A stretch of 64,000 bases of DNA, taken from Streptomyces sp. SID3343. Its GTDB lineage: Bacteria > Actinomycetota > Actinomycetes > Streptomycetales > Streptomycetaceae. The number at the start of each line of letters is the position of its first letter. Positions within the stretch are counted from its first letter, which is position 1. The DNA is taken from NCBI RefSeq assembly GCF_009865215.1, contig NZ_WWJX01000161.1:1-64000 (forward strand), written 5' to 3'. Made by a program: the position numbers and the translations under genes. Positions 25,893-34,691 of the stretch are shown in pieces. The notes beneath the pieces were generated by a model that was given only the letters and a program-made list of their open reading frames with translations, searched no databases and was not told the origin of the DNA.

Positions 25893-27416
25893 GTGAGTCC
25901 TTTCAAGAATGCTGTCACCGGAAGCCCGGGGCGCGGGAAGGGGTCCCGTCGCTGGTCCCGGGCCGGGATCGCCGCATCGGCGGTGGCCACACTGGCGGCC
26001 ACGAGCATGCTGGTTCCGGCCACCGCGGTAGGCGCGCCGGCCGCAGGAACGGCCGCGTCCGGTACGACGACCTCGTCGGTCTCCGGCGCGCCGGGCCGGT
26101 TCCTCCTCGTCGGCGGTACCGGCACCGGCCACGTCGCCGCGTTCGGGGTCGCCCGTGACGGTGCGCTGTCCAAGGCGGGCGCCCCGTTCGCCGCGGACGC
26201 GGGTTTCGCGGTCGTGGTATCGCCCGACGGCAAGAAGGCGTACGTCGCCAGCCTGTCGAAGAAGACAGTCAAGGGTTACTCGATCGGTGCGAACGGAGCG
26301 TTGAGCGCCATCCCCGGCGCCGTCGCCCAGTACGACGCGGCCGTCGTGGGACTGGCGTTCTCCCCTGATGGTTCGCGGCTGTTCGCTACGGTCGGGGGCC
26401 AGACCAGCGGCACCGTGCGCACCATCGCAGTCGCCCAGAACGGCGCACTGACCCAGGTCGGCCGGCCGGGCACGATACCCGGGACGAGCTACCTCAGCCA
26501 GCCGACCGTCTCCCCGGACGGTCGCTTCGTGTTCGCGACCAGCTTCTCCTCGAACACGGTGACCGGCTTTCGGATCGGAGCCGACGGCAGCCTCATCCAG
26601 AACGGTGAGCCGCTCGCCGCGGGCACCGGCCCCGCCCTGCCGAACATCACCCCCGACGGCCGTTTTCTGTACGTGACCAACGAGCAGAGCGCCGGCATCT
26701 CCGGCTACGCGATCGCAGCCGACGGTTCGCTGACGCCGACGCCCGGATCCCCGTACGCGACCGGCAACTTGCCGCACGGTGCGGCCGTGACCCCGGACTC
26801 GAAGCGCCTGTATCTCCCCGAGGCCGGCAGCAACGCGGTCTCCGGCTTCTCGATCGCCGACGACGGCGCACTCGTCCCGCTGGCCGGTTCGCCCTATGCC
26901 GGGCCGGCAAACAGCATGCCCGGGCGGATCGTGCTCAGCCCGGACGCGAGGCGCATGTTCCTCGTCGATGTCCTGACGCTGAGCCTGACCACGAAGGTGC
27001 ACAGCTACGCGGTCGACGGGGTGGACGGCAGCCTGGCCCGAACCTCGTACCCGGCGGCGGACACCGGCGTGTTCTTCGCCGACGGCCCGTCCAGCGTGAT
27101 GACTCCCAACCAGGGGCCGGCGGCGAAGATCAGCACCCTCTACAGCCACGACCGGACGGGAGTCTTCTCCGCCACGGGCTCGACCGACTCCGACGGCTCG
27201 GTCGTGCGCTACGAGTGGTCGTTCGGCGACGGCACGACCGCGACCACGACGACGCCCGAAATCACCCACACGTACGCCCAGTCCGGCTCTCGGACCGTCA
27301 CCGTCACCGCGGTCGACGACGAGGGCTGCTCGGCCAACCGTGTCTTCAACGGCCAGGTCGTGACCTGTAACGGTGGTGCGAAGGGAAGCGCTTCGACGGT
27401 TCTCAACCTCGGCTGA
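25893..27416 (+). CDS. Secreted seven-bladed beta-propeller protein with C-terminal PKD domain
   Basis: GTG 25893 gives a 507-residue precursor with a twin-Arg-like basic start (GKGSRRWSRAG) and a hydrophobic signal segment. Residues about 70-390 are repeats of SPDGxxxYVAS/NxVxGFxIGADGxL type, the YVTN/lactonase-like (PgL/YncE) propeller. Residues about 405-490 form a PKD domain with STDSDGSVVRYEWSFGDGTT and HTYAQSGSRTVTVTAVDD. A GAGGTGG element is upstream. Neither catalytic residues nor a partner is obvious; a surface adhesion or carbohydrate-binding role is inferred from the domains. A strong terminator follows. Confidence 0.85.
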   Translation: MSPFKNAVTGSPGRGKGSRRWSRAGIAASAVATLAATSMLVPATAVGAPAAGTAASGTTTSSVSGAPGRFLLVGGTGTGHVAAFGVARDGALSKAGAPFAADAGFAVVVSPDGKKAYVASLSKKTVKGYSIGANGALSAIPGAVAQYDAAVVGLAFSPDGSRLFATVGGQTSGTVRTIAVAQNGALTQVGRPGTIPGTSYLSQPTVSPDGRFVFATSFSSNTVTGFRIGADGSLIQNGEPLAAGTGPALPNITPDGRFLYVTNEQSAGISGYAIAADGSLTPTPGSPYATGNLPHGAAVTPDSKRLYLPEAGSNAVSGFSIADDGALVPLAGSPYAGPANSMPGRIVLSPDARRMFLVDVLTLSLTTKVHSYAVDGVDGSLARTSYPAADTGVFFADGPSSVMTPNQGPAAKISTLYSHDRTGVFSATGSTDSDGSVVRYEWSFGDGTTATTTTPEITHTYAQSGSRTVTVTAVDDEGCSANRVFNGQVVTCNGGAKGSASTVLNLG

Positions 27417-27511
27417 CGACGGTTACCACCGTCCGCCGATGATCGCCGCACACTGAATTCCGCGGCCCCGATCGGTGCCCGCGATATTCGACCGTTTTCC
27501 TGAATGACTTT

Positions 27512-27540
27512 GTTCCCCCGTCATGCAACGACGGGGGAAC
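27512..27540 (+). terminator. Hairpin terminator after the propeller/PKD gene
   Basis: GTTCCCCCGTC (27512-27522) pairs perfectly with GACGGGGGAAC (27530-27540) across a 7-base loop. Confidence 0.85.
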
Positions 27541-27734
27541 AGAGCCATTTCAGGAGCGTTCATTGCCGCCCCTCCACAATATGTATCAGTTGGAAAGAGG
27601 TGGGCGGTGTCGAAGTCGGTGACTCGGCGACGGTGTGACCGGGGTCTCGCCCTCGATGTGGGCGGCGCGCGCAGCACAACTGCCCGGTCGAGCGTGGCGT
27701 GGAGCAGAGGACCGCTCCACCGGTGTACGGCATA

Positions 27735-27785
27735 CCGGTGAGCCGACCCCGGTGCCCCCTGCGGGACAACGGGTCGGCTCACCGG
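27735..27785 (-). terminator. Hairpin terminator after the aldehyde dehydrogenase
   Basis: A perfect 15-bp stem (CCGGTGAGCCGACCC, 27735-27749, with 27771-27785) encloses a 21-base loop, 35 bases past the stop of the minus-strand gene. Confidence 0.75.
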
Positions 27786-27820
27786 ACTTCGGTCGAAAGC
27801 GACCGGCGCGACGAGTGCTC

Positions 27821-29371
27821 TCAGGCGGCCGGCGGGGTGCCGAGCACCAATCCGTAGGCGCGGCGGTCGACACGGCCGGTCAGGTCGATGGTGATCGCCT
27901 TCTGCTCGGTGAACTCGTCGAAGGCGTCCTCGCCGAGCTCGCGACCCACACCGCTCTGCTTGAAGCCGCCGAACGGCATGTGCTGAGAGATGTTGTGCCA
28001 GTCGTTGATCCAGACCGAACCCGCCTGGAGCCGACCGGCCACCTCCAAGGCGCGCGGCACGTCCCGGCTCCACACACCGGCCGACAGGCCGTACTCCGTG
28101 TCGTTGGCGATGTCGACGGCCTCGTCGACGGAGTCGTACGAGAGCACCGACAGCACCGGGCCGAAGATCTCCTCGCGAGCGATGCACATGTCGTTACGGA
28201 CACCGGTGAAAACGGTCGGCTCGATCCAGAAACCCTTCTCGTAGCCCGGCCCCTGCGGAGTTCCGCCGCCGTGGACCACGGTGGCTCCCTCCCTTTTTCC
28301 GCTCTCGATGTAGCCGAGGATCCGATCGCGCTGGACGGCCGACATCACGGGGCCGATGTCGGTCGTCGGATCGAAGGGGTCTCCCACCTTCAGCGACTTG
28401 AGACGGGCCGTCAGCCGCTCCACGAACTCGTCGTGCAGGGAAGAGGGCAGCAGCAGCCGCGTGCCGGACTCGCACGCCTGGCCGGCGTGGAGCAGGAAGG
28501 CGTAGATCGAGCCGTCGACCGCCGCCTCGAGGTCGGCATCGTCGAGGACGATGTTCGGTCCCTTGCCGCCGAGTTCGAGGGTGACCCGCTTGATCGTGTC
28601 CGCGGCGCCACGCATCACCTTGCGGCCGACCTCGGTCGAGCCGGTGAACGACACCTTCCGCACGTCGGGGTGTCGGACGAGGTGTGCGCCGACCGTCTCG
28701 CCGTCACCGGTGACCACGTTGAACACACCGGCCGGGAGCCCGGCGTCGCGCAGGATCGCGGCCAACTCCAGCGCCGCGATGGGCGTTTTCTCGTCGACCT
28801 TGAGCACCACACTGTTGCCGGCCGCGAGCGCGGGTATCGCCTTCCACACCGCGATGACCAGCGGAAAATTCCACGGCGCGATGCCGACGCAGACCCCGAT
28901 CGGCTCCCGGCGGACGAGCTGGGTGCTCAGCACCATGCCGGTGACCGGGCCCGGACGCTCCCACGCGTACGAGCGGGTCAGGTCCGCGTAGTGCCGCAGG
29001 TGCGCGAGCGGGAAACCGACACAGATGGCCTGCGACAGACGCAGCGGGAAGCCGCACTCGCGGGCGCCGATCTCGGTGAACTCCTCCACGCGCGCGCCCA
29101 ACGCCGCGATCACGCGATCCAGGACCGCGGCCCGCGCCGCCGGCGCAGTGTTGCGCCAGGTGCCTTCCTCGAAGGCTTGCTTGGCGGCGGCGACCGCCGC
29201 GTCCGCGTGGCCCGTGTCGCCCTTGGCAGCGGTGGCCACCAGTTCTTCGGTGGCGGGGTTGATCAGCTCGTATCGCTCGTCCGTGTCCACCCATTCGCCG
29301 CCGATGTACATCCGGTAGTGCGAGACGCCATCCCGATCCACGGCGGGGCCCTCGGTCATTACAGCGGCCAC
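27821..29371 (-). CDS. Aldehyde dehydrogenase family protein
   Basis: The 516-residue NAD(P)-dependent aldehyde dehydrogenase has the oxyanion Asn in APWNFPLVIAVWKAIPALAAGN, FTGSTEVGR for NAD binding, the general-base ELGGKGPNIV, the nucleophile HAGQACESGTR, and EEIFGPVLSV. GTG 29371 follows AGGAG; an internal ATG is an alternative. It is transcribed away from a Fis-type activator at 29697, and the shared region has two copies of an 18-bp palindrome, so it is the probable target of that activator. The substrate is not deducible. Confidence 0.92.
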   Translation of the reverse strand: MAAVMTEGPAVDRDGVSHYRMYIGGEWVDTDERYELINPATEELVATAAKGDTGHADAAVAAAKQAFEEGTWRNTAPAARAAVLDRVIAALGARVEEFTEIGARECGFPLRLSQAICVGFPLAHLRHYADLTRSYAWERPGPVTGMVLSTQLVRREPIGVCVGIAPWNFPLVIAVWKAIPALAAGNSVVLKVDEKTPIAALELAAILRDAGLPAGVFNVVTGDGETVGAHLVRHPDVRKVSFTGSTEVGRKVMRGAADTIKRVTLELGGKGPNIVLDDADLEAAVDGSIYAFLLHAGQACESGTRLLLPSSLHDEFVERLTARLKSLKVGDPFDPTTDIGPVMSAVQRDRILGYIESGKREGATVVHGGGTPQGPGYEKGFWIEPTVFTGVRNDMCIAREEIFGPVLSVLSYDSVDEAVDIANDTEYGLSAGVWSRDVPRALEVAGRLQAGSVWINDWHNISQHMPFGGFKQSGVGRELGEDAFDEFTEQKAITIDLTGRVDRRAYGLVLGTPPAA

Positions 29372-29455
29372 CAGTTGCTCCTGTCCGATTCCGTTGCCGC
29401 CGAGCGTTGTGCCGGCGGCTTCGCCCTCACGTTAGGAAGGAACCCGCCGCCTCGG

Positions 29456-29473
29456 TGTCCAAGTAGTTGGACA
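29456..29473. promoter_or_regulatory. 18-bp palindromic operator candidate TGTCCAA-GTAG-TTGGACA
   Basis: A perfect dyad 85 bases upstream of the aldehyde dehydrogenase start. A second copy with two mismatches (TGTACAG-ACTC-TTGGACA) is at 29539-29556. Confidence 0.65.
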
Positions 29474-29636
29474 TCCGCGCGCCCCGAGGTCCGCACGGTT
29501 CCCCGGGGAAGTCCCCTTGTGGAGCCCCCGCGCGAATGTGTACAGACTCTTGGACACTTCCGGGCCCGGACCTTCCCAACGGAGGACGTGCCCGGTCCAA
29601 TGAGCCGACCGGAGGGTGGTGCGTCCAGGCCCGCCG

Positions 29637-29674
29637 CGCCCCGAGAACCGGGGAACGCCCCGAGAACCGGGGAA
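29637..29674. repeat. Two tandem 19-bp repeats containing CCCCGAGAACCGGGG
   Basis: Identical units at 29637-29655 and 29656-29674, each with a CCCCG/CGGGG dyad, just upstream of the activator gene. Confidence 0.75.
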
Positions 29675-29696
29675 CAGGGAACCCGAGGAGGCCCGC

Positions 29697-31304
29697 GTGC
29701 CCGCCGCCCCCGAGAAGCTTCACGTTCGACGGATCAGCCCCGACATCGAGTCGTCGTGGGCGAGGTCGCGGTTGAACGGTCTGCACGAGGACGACAGACC
29801 GCAGCTCGTGCAGGGCACGCCGGCCAGGGACGGCAGCCTGGCCCGTGCGGCTGCCCCGGTTCTCGAACAGGCGCGGGCGGAACTGGCCGGCACCTCGCTG
29901 GTCCTCGTTCTCGCCGACTGCGAGGCGCGTCTGTTGTCCATCCACTGCGAGGACAGGTCGATGCGGGGGGCGCTCGACGGTGCCGGCCTCGTGCTCGGGG
30001 TCGAACTCGGCGAGGACCAGGTGGGCACCAACGCGGTCGGCACCCCGCTGGAGATCCGGCAGCCGCTCACGGTCCGCAAGGACGACCACTTCATGGAGGC
30101 GTTTCGTCGGTTCGGCTGCCACGGACATCCGGTCGTCCACCCGATCACCCGCAGGCTCGAAGGCGTCCTCGACCTCGGCGGTATCCGGGACCACGAGTAC
30201 TCGTTGGTCCCGGCTTTCGTACGGCGACTGGTCCGCGACATCGAGGAGCGCCTCCTGCTCGACTCCACCCGCCGGCAGCAGCGGTTGCTCGCGGCGTTTC
30301 AGGCGGCGTCGCGCGATCACCGGCGCCGGGTGCTGGTCGTCGGGCAGGGCCTGGTCCTCGCCGACCCGCCGGCCCTGGCCCTGCTCCAACCGGCCGACCA
30401 CGCCGCAGTGCGGGCCTGTGCGGACGGGGCGCGGGAGATGGGCGCGGCGACACTTCGGCTGCCCCTGCTCTCCGGCCGTACGGTCACGCTGCGGTGTGTG
30501 CCGGTCGACGGCAGCGACGGGGTGTTGATCGACATCGTCGCGGACGAGCGCGAAGGCTCGCTCGTGGACGTCGGCGAAGTGACGCTCGACTGGCCGCTGC
30601 TCGTTGTGGGCGAGCCCGGCAGCGGACGAACCACCGAGGCGCAGCGGGCCGTCGGGCGAAACAGGAGCACCCTCGACGCGACGGACGTCCTGCGGCAGGG
30701 AGAACAGGCCTGGATCACCCGGATGACCGAACTGCTGGCGCTCGAAGGGCCGCCGCTGATCATCGAGAACATCCAACTGCTGTCCGAGCCGCTGACGGCG
30801 CTGCTCGCCTCCCGCCTGCGCCGGGCACGGCGCAGGACGACGCTGACATCGACACCGGGCGAGCACCTGGACGGGCCCCACGCTTCGCTGGTGGCGTTGT
30901 GCAACGCGCGCCGTGACCTCGTCCCGCTGCGCCGCAGGCCGTACGAGGTGCCCCGCCTCGCGGAGCACATGCTGGCCGACCTCGACGTGCCCGGCCGTCC
31001 CCGCTTCACCGCCGACAGCCTGCGGGTGCTCGCCACGCAACCGTGGCCCGGGAACCTCGCCGAACTGCGCCGGGTGGTCGCGACCGTCGCGAGCACCCGT
31101 CCGGAGGGCGACATCGCGCCCTCGGACCTGCCCGCCTCGCACCGGGACGCGCCCGCGCCCGCTTCGCCGTTTCGCCAGGCGGAGCGCGAGGTCATCGTCG
31201 CCGCGATCGAGGCCGCCGGGGGGAACAAGCTCCGGGCGGCCCGTGCGCTGAGTATGAGCCGGTCCACCCTCTACAACCGGATGCGGGTGCTGCGCATCAC
31301 GTGA
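29697..31304 (+). CDS. AcoR-like GAF-domain regulator with Fis-type HTH and degenerate AAA+ region
   Basis: The 535-residue protein has an AcoR-type sensory part (about 1-230: SPDIESSWARS, GVELGEDQVGTNAVGTPL, CHGHPVVHPITRRLEGVLDLGG), a central ATPase-like section with a Walker A-like GEPGSGRT, and a C-terminal Fis HTH (AAGGNKLRAARALSMSRSTLYNRM). The GAFTGA loop that contacts sigma-54 is missing, in keeping with the absence of sigma-54 in streptomycetes, so it should act on another sigma factor. GTG 29697 follows GGAGG. It is divergent from an aldehyde dehydrogenase, typical for AcoR-like activators. A paralogue is at 32178. Confidence 0.88.
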   Translation: MPAAPEKLHVRRISPDIESSWARSRLNGLHEDDRPQLVQGTPARDGSLARAAAPVLEQARAELAGTSLVLVLADCEARLLSIHCEDRSMRGALDGAGLVLGVELGEDQVGTNAVGTPLEIRQPLTVRKDDHFMEAFRRFGCHGHPVVHPITRRLEGVLDLGGIRDHEYSLVPAFVRRLVRDIEERLLLDSTRRQQRLLAAFQAASRDHRRRVLVVGQGLVLADPPALALLQPADHAAVRACADGAREMGAATLRLPLLSGRTVTLRCVPVDGSDGVLIDIVADEREGSLVDVGEVTLDWPLLVVGEPGSGRTTEAQRAVGRNRSTLDATDVLRQGEQAWITRMTELLALEGPPLIIENIQLLSEPLTALLASRLRRARRRTTLTSTPGEHLDGPHASLVALCNARRDLVPLRRRPYEVPRLAEHMLADLDVPGRPRFTADSLRVLATQPWPGNLAELRRVVATVASTRPEGDIAPSDLPASHRDAPAPASPFRQAEREVIVAAIEAAGGNKLRAARALSMSRSTLYNRMRVLRIT

Positions 31305-31325
31305 CCCGTCGCCGTGCCGGCACGG

Positions 31326-32006
31326 TCAGGACGAGGCTTCGTCCTTCCAGAGCCCGCGGGCCTCCAGCATCTCGATGAGGTGGTCGGCGCTCTCCAGGAT
31401 GTGCTGTTCCATCAGGGAGCGGGCCATGCGGGCGCTGCGCCGGCGGAGCGCTTCGAGGATGAGCGGGTGCTCCTCGCGGGTGGCCGCGACCCGGCCTTCG
31501 ATGGAGACGTAGAAGCGGTTCGGCAGGTGCCGGACGACGGAGCGGAGCAACAGGCTGAGGCGGTGGGAGTCGGCGGCGAGATTGATCTGCCGGTGGAAGG
31601 CGTGGCCGTGTTCGACCATGGCTTCCTCGTCGCCGGCTTCGGCTGCCGCCTCCTGCATCTTGACGATGCTCTCGAGCTCGTCGAGCTGCTCGGCGGTGAT
31701 GTCCTTGGCCGCCCGGGCGGCCAACTCGCCTCCGAGCTGGGCCTGGACCCAGAACAGGTCGCGCACGTCCTGCCGGGAGAACGCGGTGACGACGAAGCCG
31801 CGGCGGGGAACCAGCTCGATGAAACCCTCGCTGCTCAGGGCGACCAGCCCTTCGCGGACCGGCGTGTTGCTGACGCCGACGGCTTCGGCGATGGGCTCCA
31901 TGCGCAGGAACTCGCCGGGCCGTACCTCACCGGAGATGATCAGCTCACGGACGTAACTCGCGACCTCTTCGGAGAGTTGCTGCCGCTTGGATTCGCCGCG
32001 CGCCAT
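31326..32006 (-). CDS. GntR-family (FCD) repressor 1
   Basis: A 226-residue regulator. The winged HTH (VASYVRELIISGEVRPGEFLRMEPIAEAVGVSNTPVREGL, seen in parts) is followed by an all-helical FCD ligand domain with the metal-binding pattern HGHAFHRQINLAADSHRL. Ligands of FCD regulators are usually carboxylates or acyl-CoAs, which suits the cluster. ATG 32006 is chosen by family length; the frame extends to 32090. An AT-rich site lies 55 bases upstream. It is about 60% identical by eye to the second GntR at 33864, so duplicated regulation is likely. Confidence 0.9.
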   Translation of the reverse strand: MARGESKRQQLSEEVASYVRELIISGEVRPGEFLRMEPIAEAVGVSNTPVREGLVALSSEGFIELVPRRGFVVTAFSRQDVRDLFWVQAQLGGELAARAAKDITAEQLDELESIVKMQEAAAEAGDEEAMVEHGHAFHRQINLAADSHRLSLLLRSVVRHLPNRFYVSIEGRVAATREEHPLILEALRRRSARMARSLMEQHILESADHLIEMLEARGLWKDEASS

Positions 32007-32060
32007 GAGTGCCCCGTTCGCCTGTGCCTGTCGATCCTTCGCCGACGACGCATCCTGTTG

Positions 32061-32076
32061 ACACATCATATAGGAA
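32061..32076 (-). promoter_or_regulatory. AT-rich motif upstream of gntR1
   Basis: Minus-strand TTCCTATATGATGTGT resembles the GGAATATATTATATGT motif found before other cluster genes. Confidence 0.4.
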
Positions 32077-32177
32077 GTTCCGCAGCCCACTCCGGCCGGA
32101 AGACGGTCCTGCCCTGGCCTTCGACTTCGCCCCGTACGCCGCGCGGGCGGGCGACCGTACCCGGATCGGGGCCCGGG

Positions 32178-33737
32178 TCAGTGGATGTGCAGCGACCGCA
32201 TCTTGTTGTAAAGCGTGGAACGGCTGACTCCGAGGGCACGCGCCGCCCGGAGTTTGTTTCCCCCTGCGGCGTCGATCGCGGCCAGGATGATCTCGCGCTC
32301 CGCCTGACGAAGCGGGGAGGCCGACGGTGGGGTGCGGCGGTGCGAGAACGGCAGGTCCGAGGGAATGATGTCGCCCGCCGAACGGATGTCGGCGAGTATC
32401 CGGACGACGCCGCGCAGTTCCGTGAGATTTCCGTGCCAGGGCTGTTCGCTCAGGATGCGCACGGCGTCGGGGGCGAGCCGGACCCGGCCGGGCCCGGCGA
32501 TGTCGGCGAGCATCCGCTCCGCGAGCGGGGCGATGTCGTGCCGGCGCTGCCGAAGGGGTGTCAGGTCCTGCCGCGCCGCGTAGACCCCCACGAGCGGCGC
32601 GTGCGTGGTCTCCAGATGCTTGCCCGGGGAGGTGGTGAGTACGACGTCGCGCCGTGTGGCGCGCAGGAAGCGGGCCAGCAGCGTCACCAGATGTTCGGAC
32701 AGGTACGGGAGATTGTCCACGACGACCGCCGGGCCGTCCGACTCCAGCAGCGTCTTCACCACCGCGACCCAGTCCTGCTCGCCCTGTCTGCGCACGTCCG
32801 CCGCGTCGAGCACGCACGCATCGGCGCCTGCCGCCCGGCGGGCCTGCGTGGTACGCCCGGTGCCGGATTCGCCGACGATCAGGAGAGGTCGGGCCGCCCC
32901 GGTGGCGTGGCCGGCGCGACCGCGCGGGGCGCCCTCTTCGGGAACGATGCGGATTCGTACCCCGTCGGCTCCTTCGATCCGGGTGCAACCCAGCCGGACC
33001 TTCCGGCCGGAGGCCAGGGTGAGCCGTCGAGTCGCCTCGCCGACCGATTGCGCCGTCTCGGACCAGGTGCGGATGATCGCCTGGTCAGCCGGCTGGAGCA
33101 GGTCCAGGGCAAGGGGAGTGGAGAGCACGAGCCCCTGCCCGATCACCATGACCGCGTGGCCGCGACGGCGTGCAGCGCTGTGGAAGTCCGCGAGAAGCCG
33201 TTGCTGCGCGTGGTCCGCGTCGAGCCGGAGCCGGTTCTCGATGTCTCGGACCACGCGCCGGGCCAGGGGTTCCAGCAGGGGGTGCTCGTCCTTCGTACGG
33301 CAACTGATGCTGAAGACGCCTTCGAGCCGATGCGTCACCGGGTGGACGACGGGGTGCCCGTAGCAGACGAACGGCCGGAACGCGGACACGGCATGCTCGT
33401 GCCCGCGCACGAGCACTCCGCGCCCGGTCACGGCGGGAGTGCCGAGGGCGTTGGTCCCCAGGTTCTCTTCACTGGCCCGGATCCCCACGGCGATTCCCAG
33501 GTCCGTCATCTCTTGGCGAACGGCCCGGTTCACGTACCGGATGTCGACCACGGATGCCGAGATGTCGCCGAGAAGGAGGATTGCCGGGGCGCCGTCGAGT
33601 TCGCGTCCCACCTGTTCGAGGACCGGACGCGCGGCACGAACGAGCGGGCCGTCGAGGCCGGCGGACCGTGGAGGCTCCACGTCGGATTCGCCGCATGGCT
33701 GCGAGCGCGTTCCTGACGACTTGATTTCCGATCGCAT
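32178..33737 (-). CDS. AcoR-like GAF/Fis-type regulator 2
   Basis: A paralogue of the protein at 29697 with the same order: sensory region (GIRASEENLGTNALGTPAV, CYGHPVVHPVTHRLEGVFSI), ATPase-like middle with a GESGTGRT Walker A motif, and C-terminal Fis HTH (AAGGNKLRAARALGVSRSTLYNKM). GAFTGA is again missing. ATG 33737 follows GGTGG; longer starts lack a ribosome site. An AT-rich site is at 33798-33813. It is flanked by the two GntR genes, so three or four regulators sit together at the head of the catabolic cluster. Confidence 0.87.
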   Translation of the reverse strand: MRSEIKSSGTRSQPCGESDVEPPRSAGLDGPLVRAARPVLEQVGRELDGAPAILLLGDISASVVDIRYVNRAVRQEMTDLGIAVGIRASEENLGTNALGTPAVTGRGVLVRGHEHAVSAFRPFVCYGHPVVHPVTHRLEGVFSISCRTKDEHPLLEPLARRVVRDIENRLRLDADHAQQRLLADFHSAARRRGHAVMVIGQGLVLSTPLALDLLQPADQAIIRTWSETAQSVGEATRRLTLASGRKVRLGCTRIEGADGVRIRIVPEEGAPRGRAGHATGAARPLLIVGESGTGRTTQARRAAGADACVLDAADVRRQGEQDWVAVVKTLLESDGPAVVVDNLPYLSEHLVTLLARFLRATRRDVVLTTSPGKHLETTHAPLVGVYAARQDLTPLRQRRHDIAPLAERMLADIAGPGRVRLAPDAVRILSEQPWHGNLTELRGVVRILADIRSAGDIIPSDLPFSHRRTPPSASPLRQAEREIILAAIDAAGGNKLRAARALGVSRSTLYNKMRSLHIH

Positions 33738-33797
33738 CCGCCGACCACCGCTCCGTGTTTCAGTCCGGTCAGTTGACATGAACGCATGAACGAGTCT

Positions 33798-33813
33798 GGA
33801 ATAAAATATATAC
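33798..33813. promoter_or_regulatory. AT-rich motif upstream of regulator 2
   Basis: GGAATAAAATATATAC, 12 of 16 positions as in the site at 50141. Confidence 0.45.
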
Positions 33814-33863
33814 CCGGATCGAGGGGTCCACCGACCGCCGGACAAGGACGTCACGGCACTCGG

Positions 33864-34571
33864 TCAGGGCGACCGTTCCCGATCGCGCCAGAGCCCCCGC
33901 TCCTCGAGCACCTCGACGAGCCGATCGGCACCCGCCAGGATATGACGTTCCATCAGCACGCTCGCTCGGTGTGCCTGCCGACGCCGCAGGGCGTCCAGAA
34001 GGAGCGGATGTTCGACCCGGGTGTCGGCGACCTGGCCCTCGATAGCGGCGTAGAACCGGTTGGGCAGGTGCTTGACGACCGAGCCGAGCAAGAGGGCGAG
34101 CCGGTGCGAGTCCGCCGTCAGATTGATCTCGCGGTGGAAGGCGTGGCCCAGGTCGGCGACGCGGTCGGTCGCGCCGTCGTCGACGGCTTCCTGATAGGCG
34201 CCGAGGGTGGCCTCCAATCGAGCGAGCCTCGCCGGTGAGATGCGCTGCGCCGCGCGAGCGGCCAGCCTCGCGGAGAGCTGCGCCTGGACCCAGAACAGGT
34301 CCCGGACGTCCTGCCGAGTGAACGGCGCGACCACAAAGCCGCGGCGGGGGACCAGTCGGACGAGACCCTCGCTCTTGAGCATGAGCAGGCCTTCGCGCGC
34401 CGGCGTGCTGCTGACGCCGACGGCCTCGGCGACGCGCTCGATGCGCAGGAACTCGCCCGGCCGTACCTGCCCCGAAATGATCAGTTCGCGTACGTGGCTC
34501 GCCACTTCGGCGGGGAGGGACCGCCTTCCGTGCGGTCGAGCCCGCACGGTGTCCCCCTCGTTGGTTGCCAT
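33864..34571 (-). CDS. GntR-family (FCD) repressor 2
   Basis: The 235-residue protein carries VASHVRELIISGQVRPGEFLR, a wHTH with AVGVSSTPAREGL, and the FCD domain with LGHAFHREINLTADSHRLALLLGS. ATG 34571 follows GGAAAG. It is divergent from the maoC-ligase-dehydrogenase operon, and the shared 120-base region contains an AT-rich dyad at 34634-34649; repression of that operon by this protein is the simplest model. Confidence 0.92.
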   Translation of the reverse strand: MATNEGDTVRARPHGRRSLPAEVASHVRELIISGQVRPGEFLRIERVAEAVGVSSTPAREGLLMLKSEGLVRLVPRRGFVVAPFTRQDVRDLFWVQAQLSARLAARAAQRISPARLARLEATLGAYQEAVDDGATDRVADLGHAFHREINLTADSHRLALLLGSVVKHLPNRFYAAIEGQVADTRVEHPLLLDALRRRQAHRASVLMERHILAGADRLVEVLEERGLWRDRERSP

Positions 34572-34633
34572 GAGCTTTCCGCCCTTCCCGCCGGATCGCC
34601 GAGCACCCCTGTGAGCTGCGACGGCGCTTGCGT

Positions 34634-34649
34634 ATACATAATATATTCC
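34634..34649. promoter_or_regulatory. AT-rich operator candidate between gntR2 and maoC
   Basis: The minus strand reads GGAATATATTATGTAT, identical over its first 12 bases to the site at 50141. It lies 42 bases before maoC and 62 before gntR2. Confidence 0.55.
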
Positions 34650-34691
34650 GTATCTTCGCGTTACCAGGAGCGCATAGCGAAAGGACCTCCC

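Larger units (their letters stand above)
27417..27820. other. Convergent intergenic region with two terminators
   Basis: Two strong hairpins (27512-27540 and 27735-27785) end the converging genes. The 195 bases between them hold nothing I can support. Confidence 0.6.
29372..29696. promoter_or_regulatory. Divergent regulatory region with palindromes and repeats
   Basis: It holds two copies of a TGTCCAA-N4-TTGGACA dyad (29456-29473 and a diverged copy at 29539-29556) and two tandem 19-bp repeats at 29637-29674, each containing CCCCGAGAACCGGGG. No gene is seen. Confidence 0.6.

Noticed and set aside
27635-30916. A 1093-codon open frame on the plus strand
   Set aside because: It is mostly antisense to the aldehyde dehydrogenase and then runs out of phase with the activator gene; no family motifs.
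31312-31325. Palindrome CCGTGCCGGCACGG as a terminator
   Set aside because: It has no loop to form a hairpin and lies tightly between two converging stops; it may be chance.
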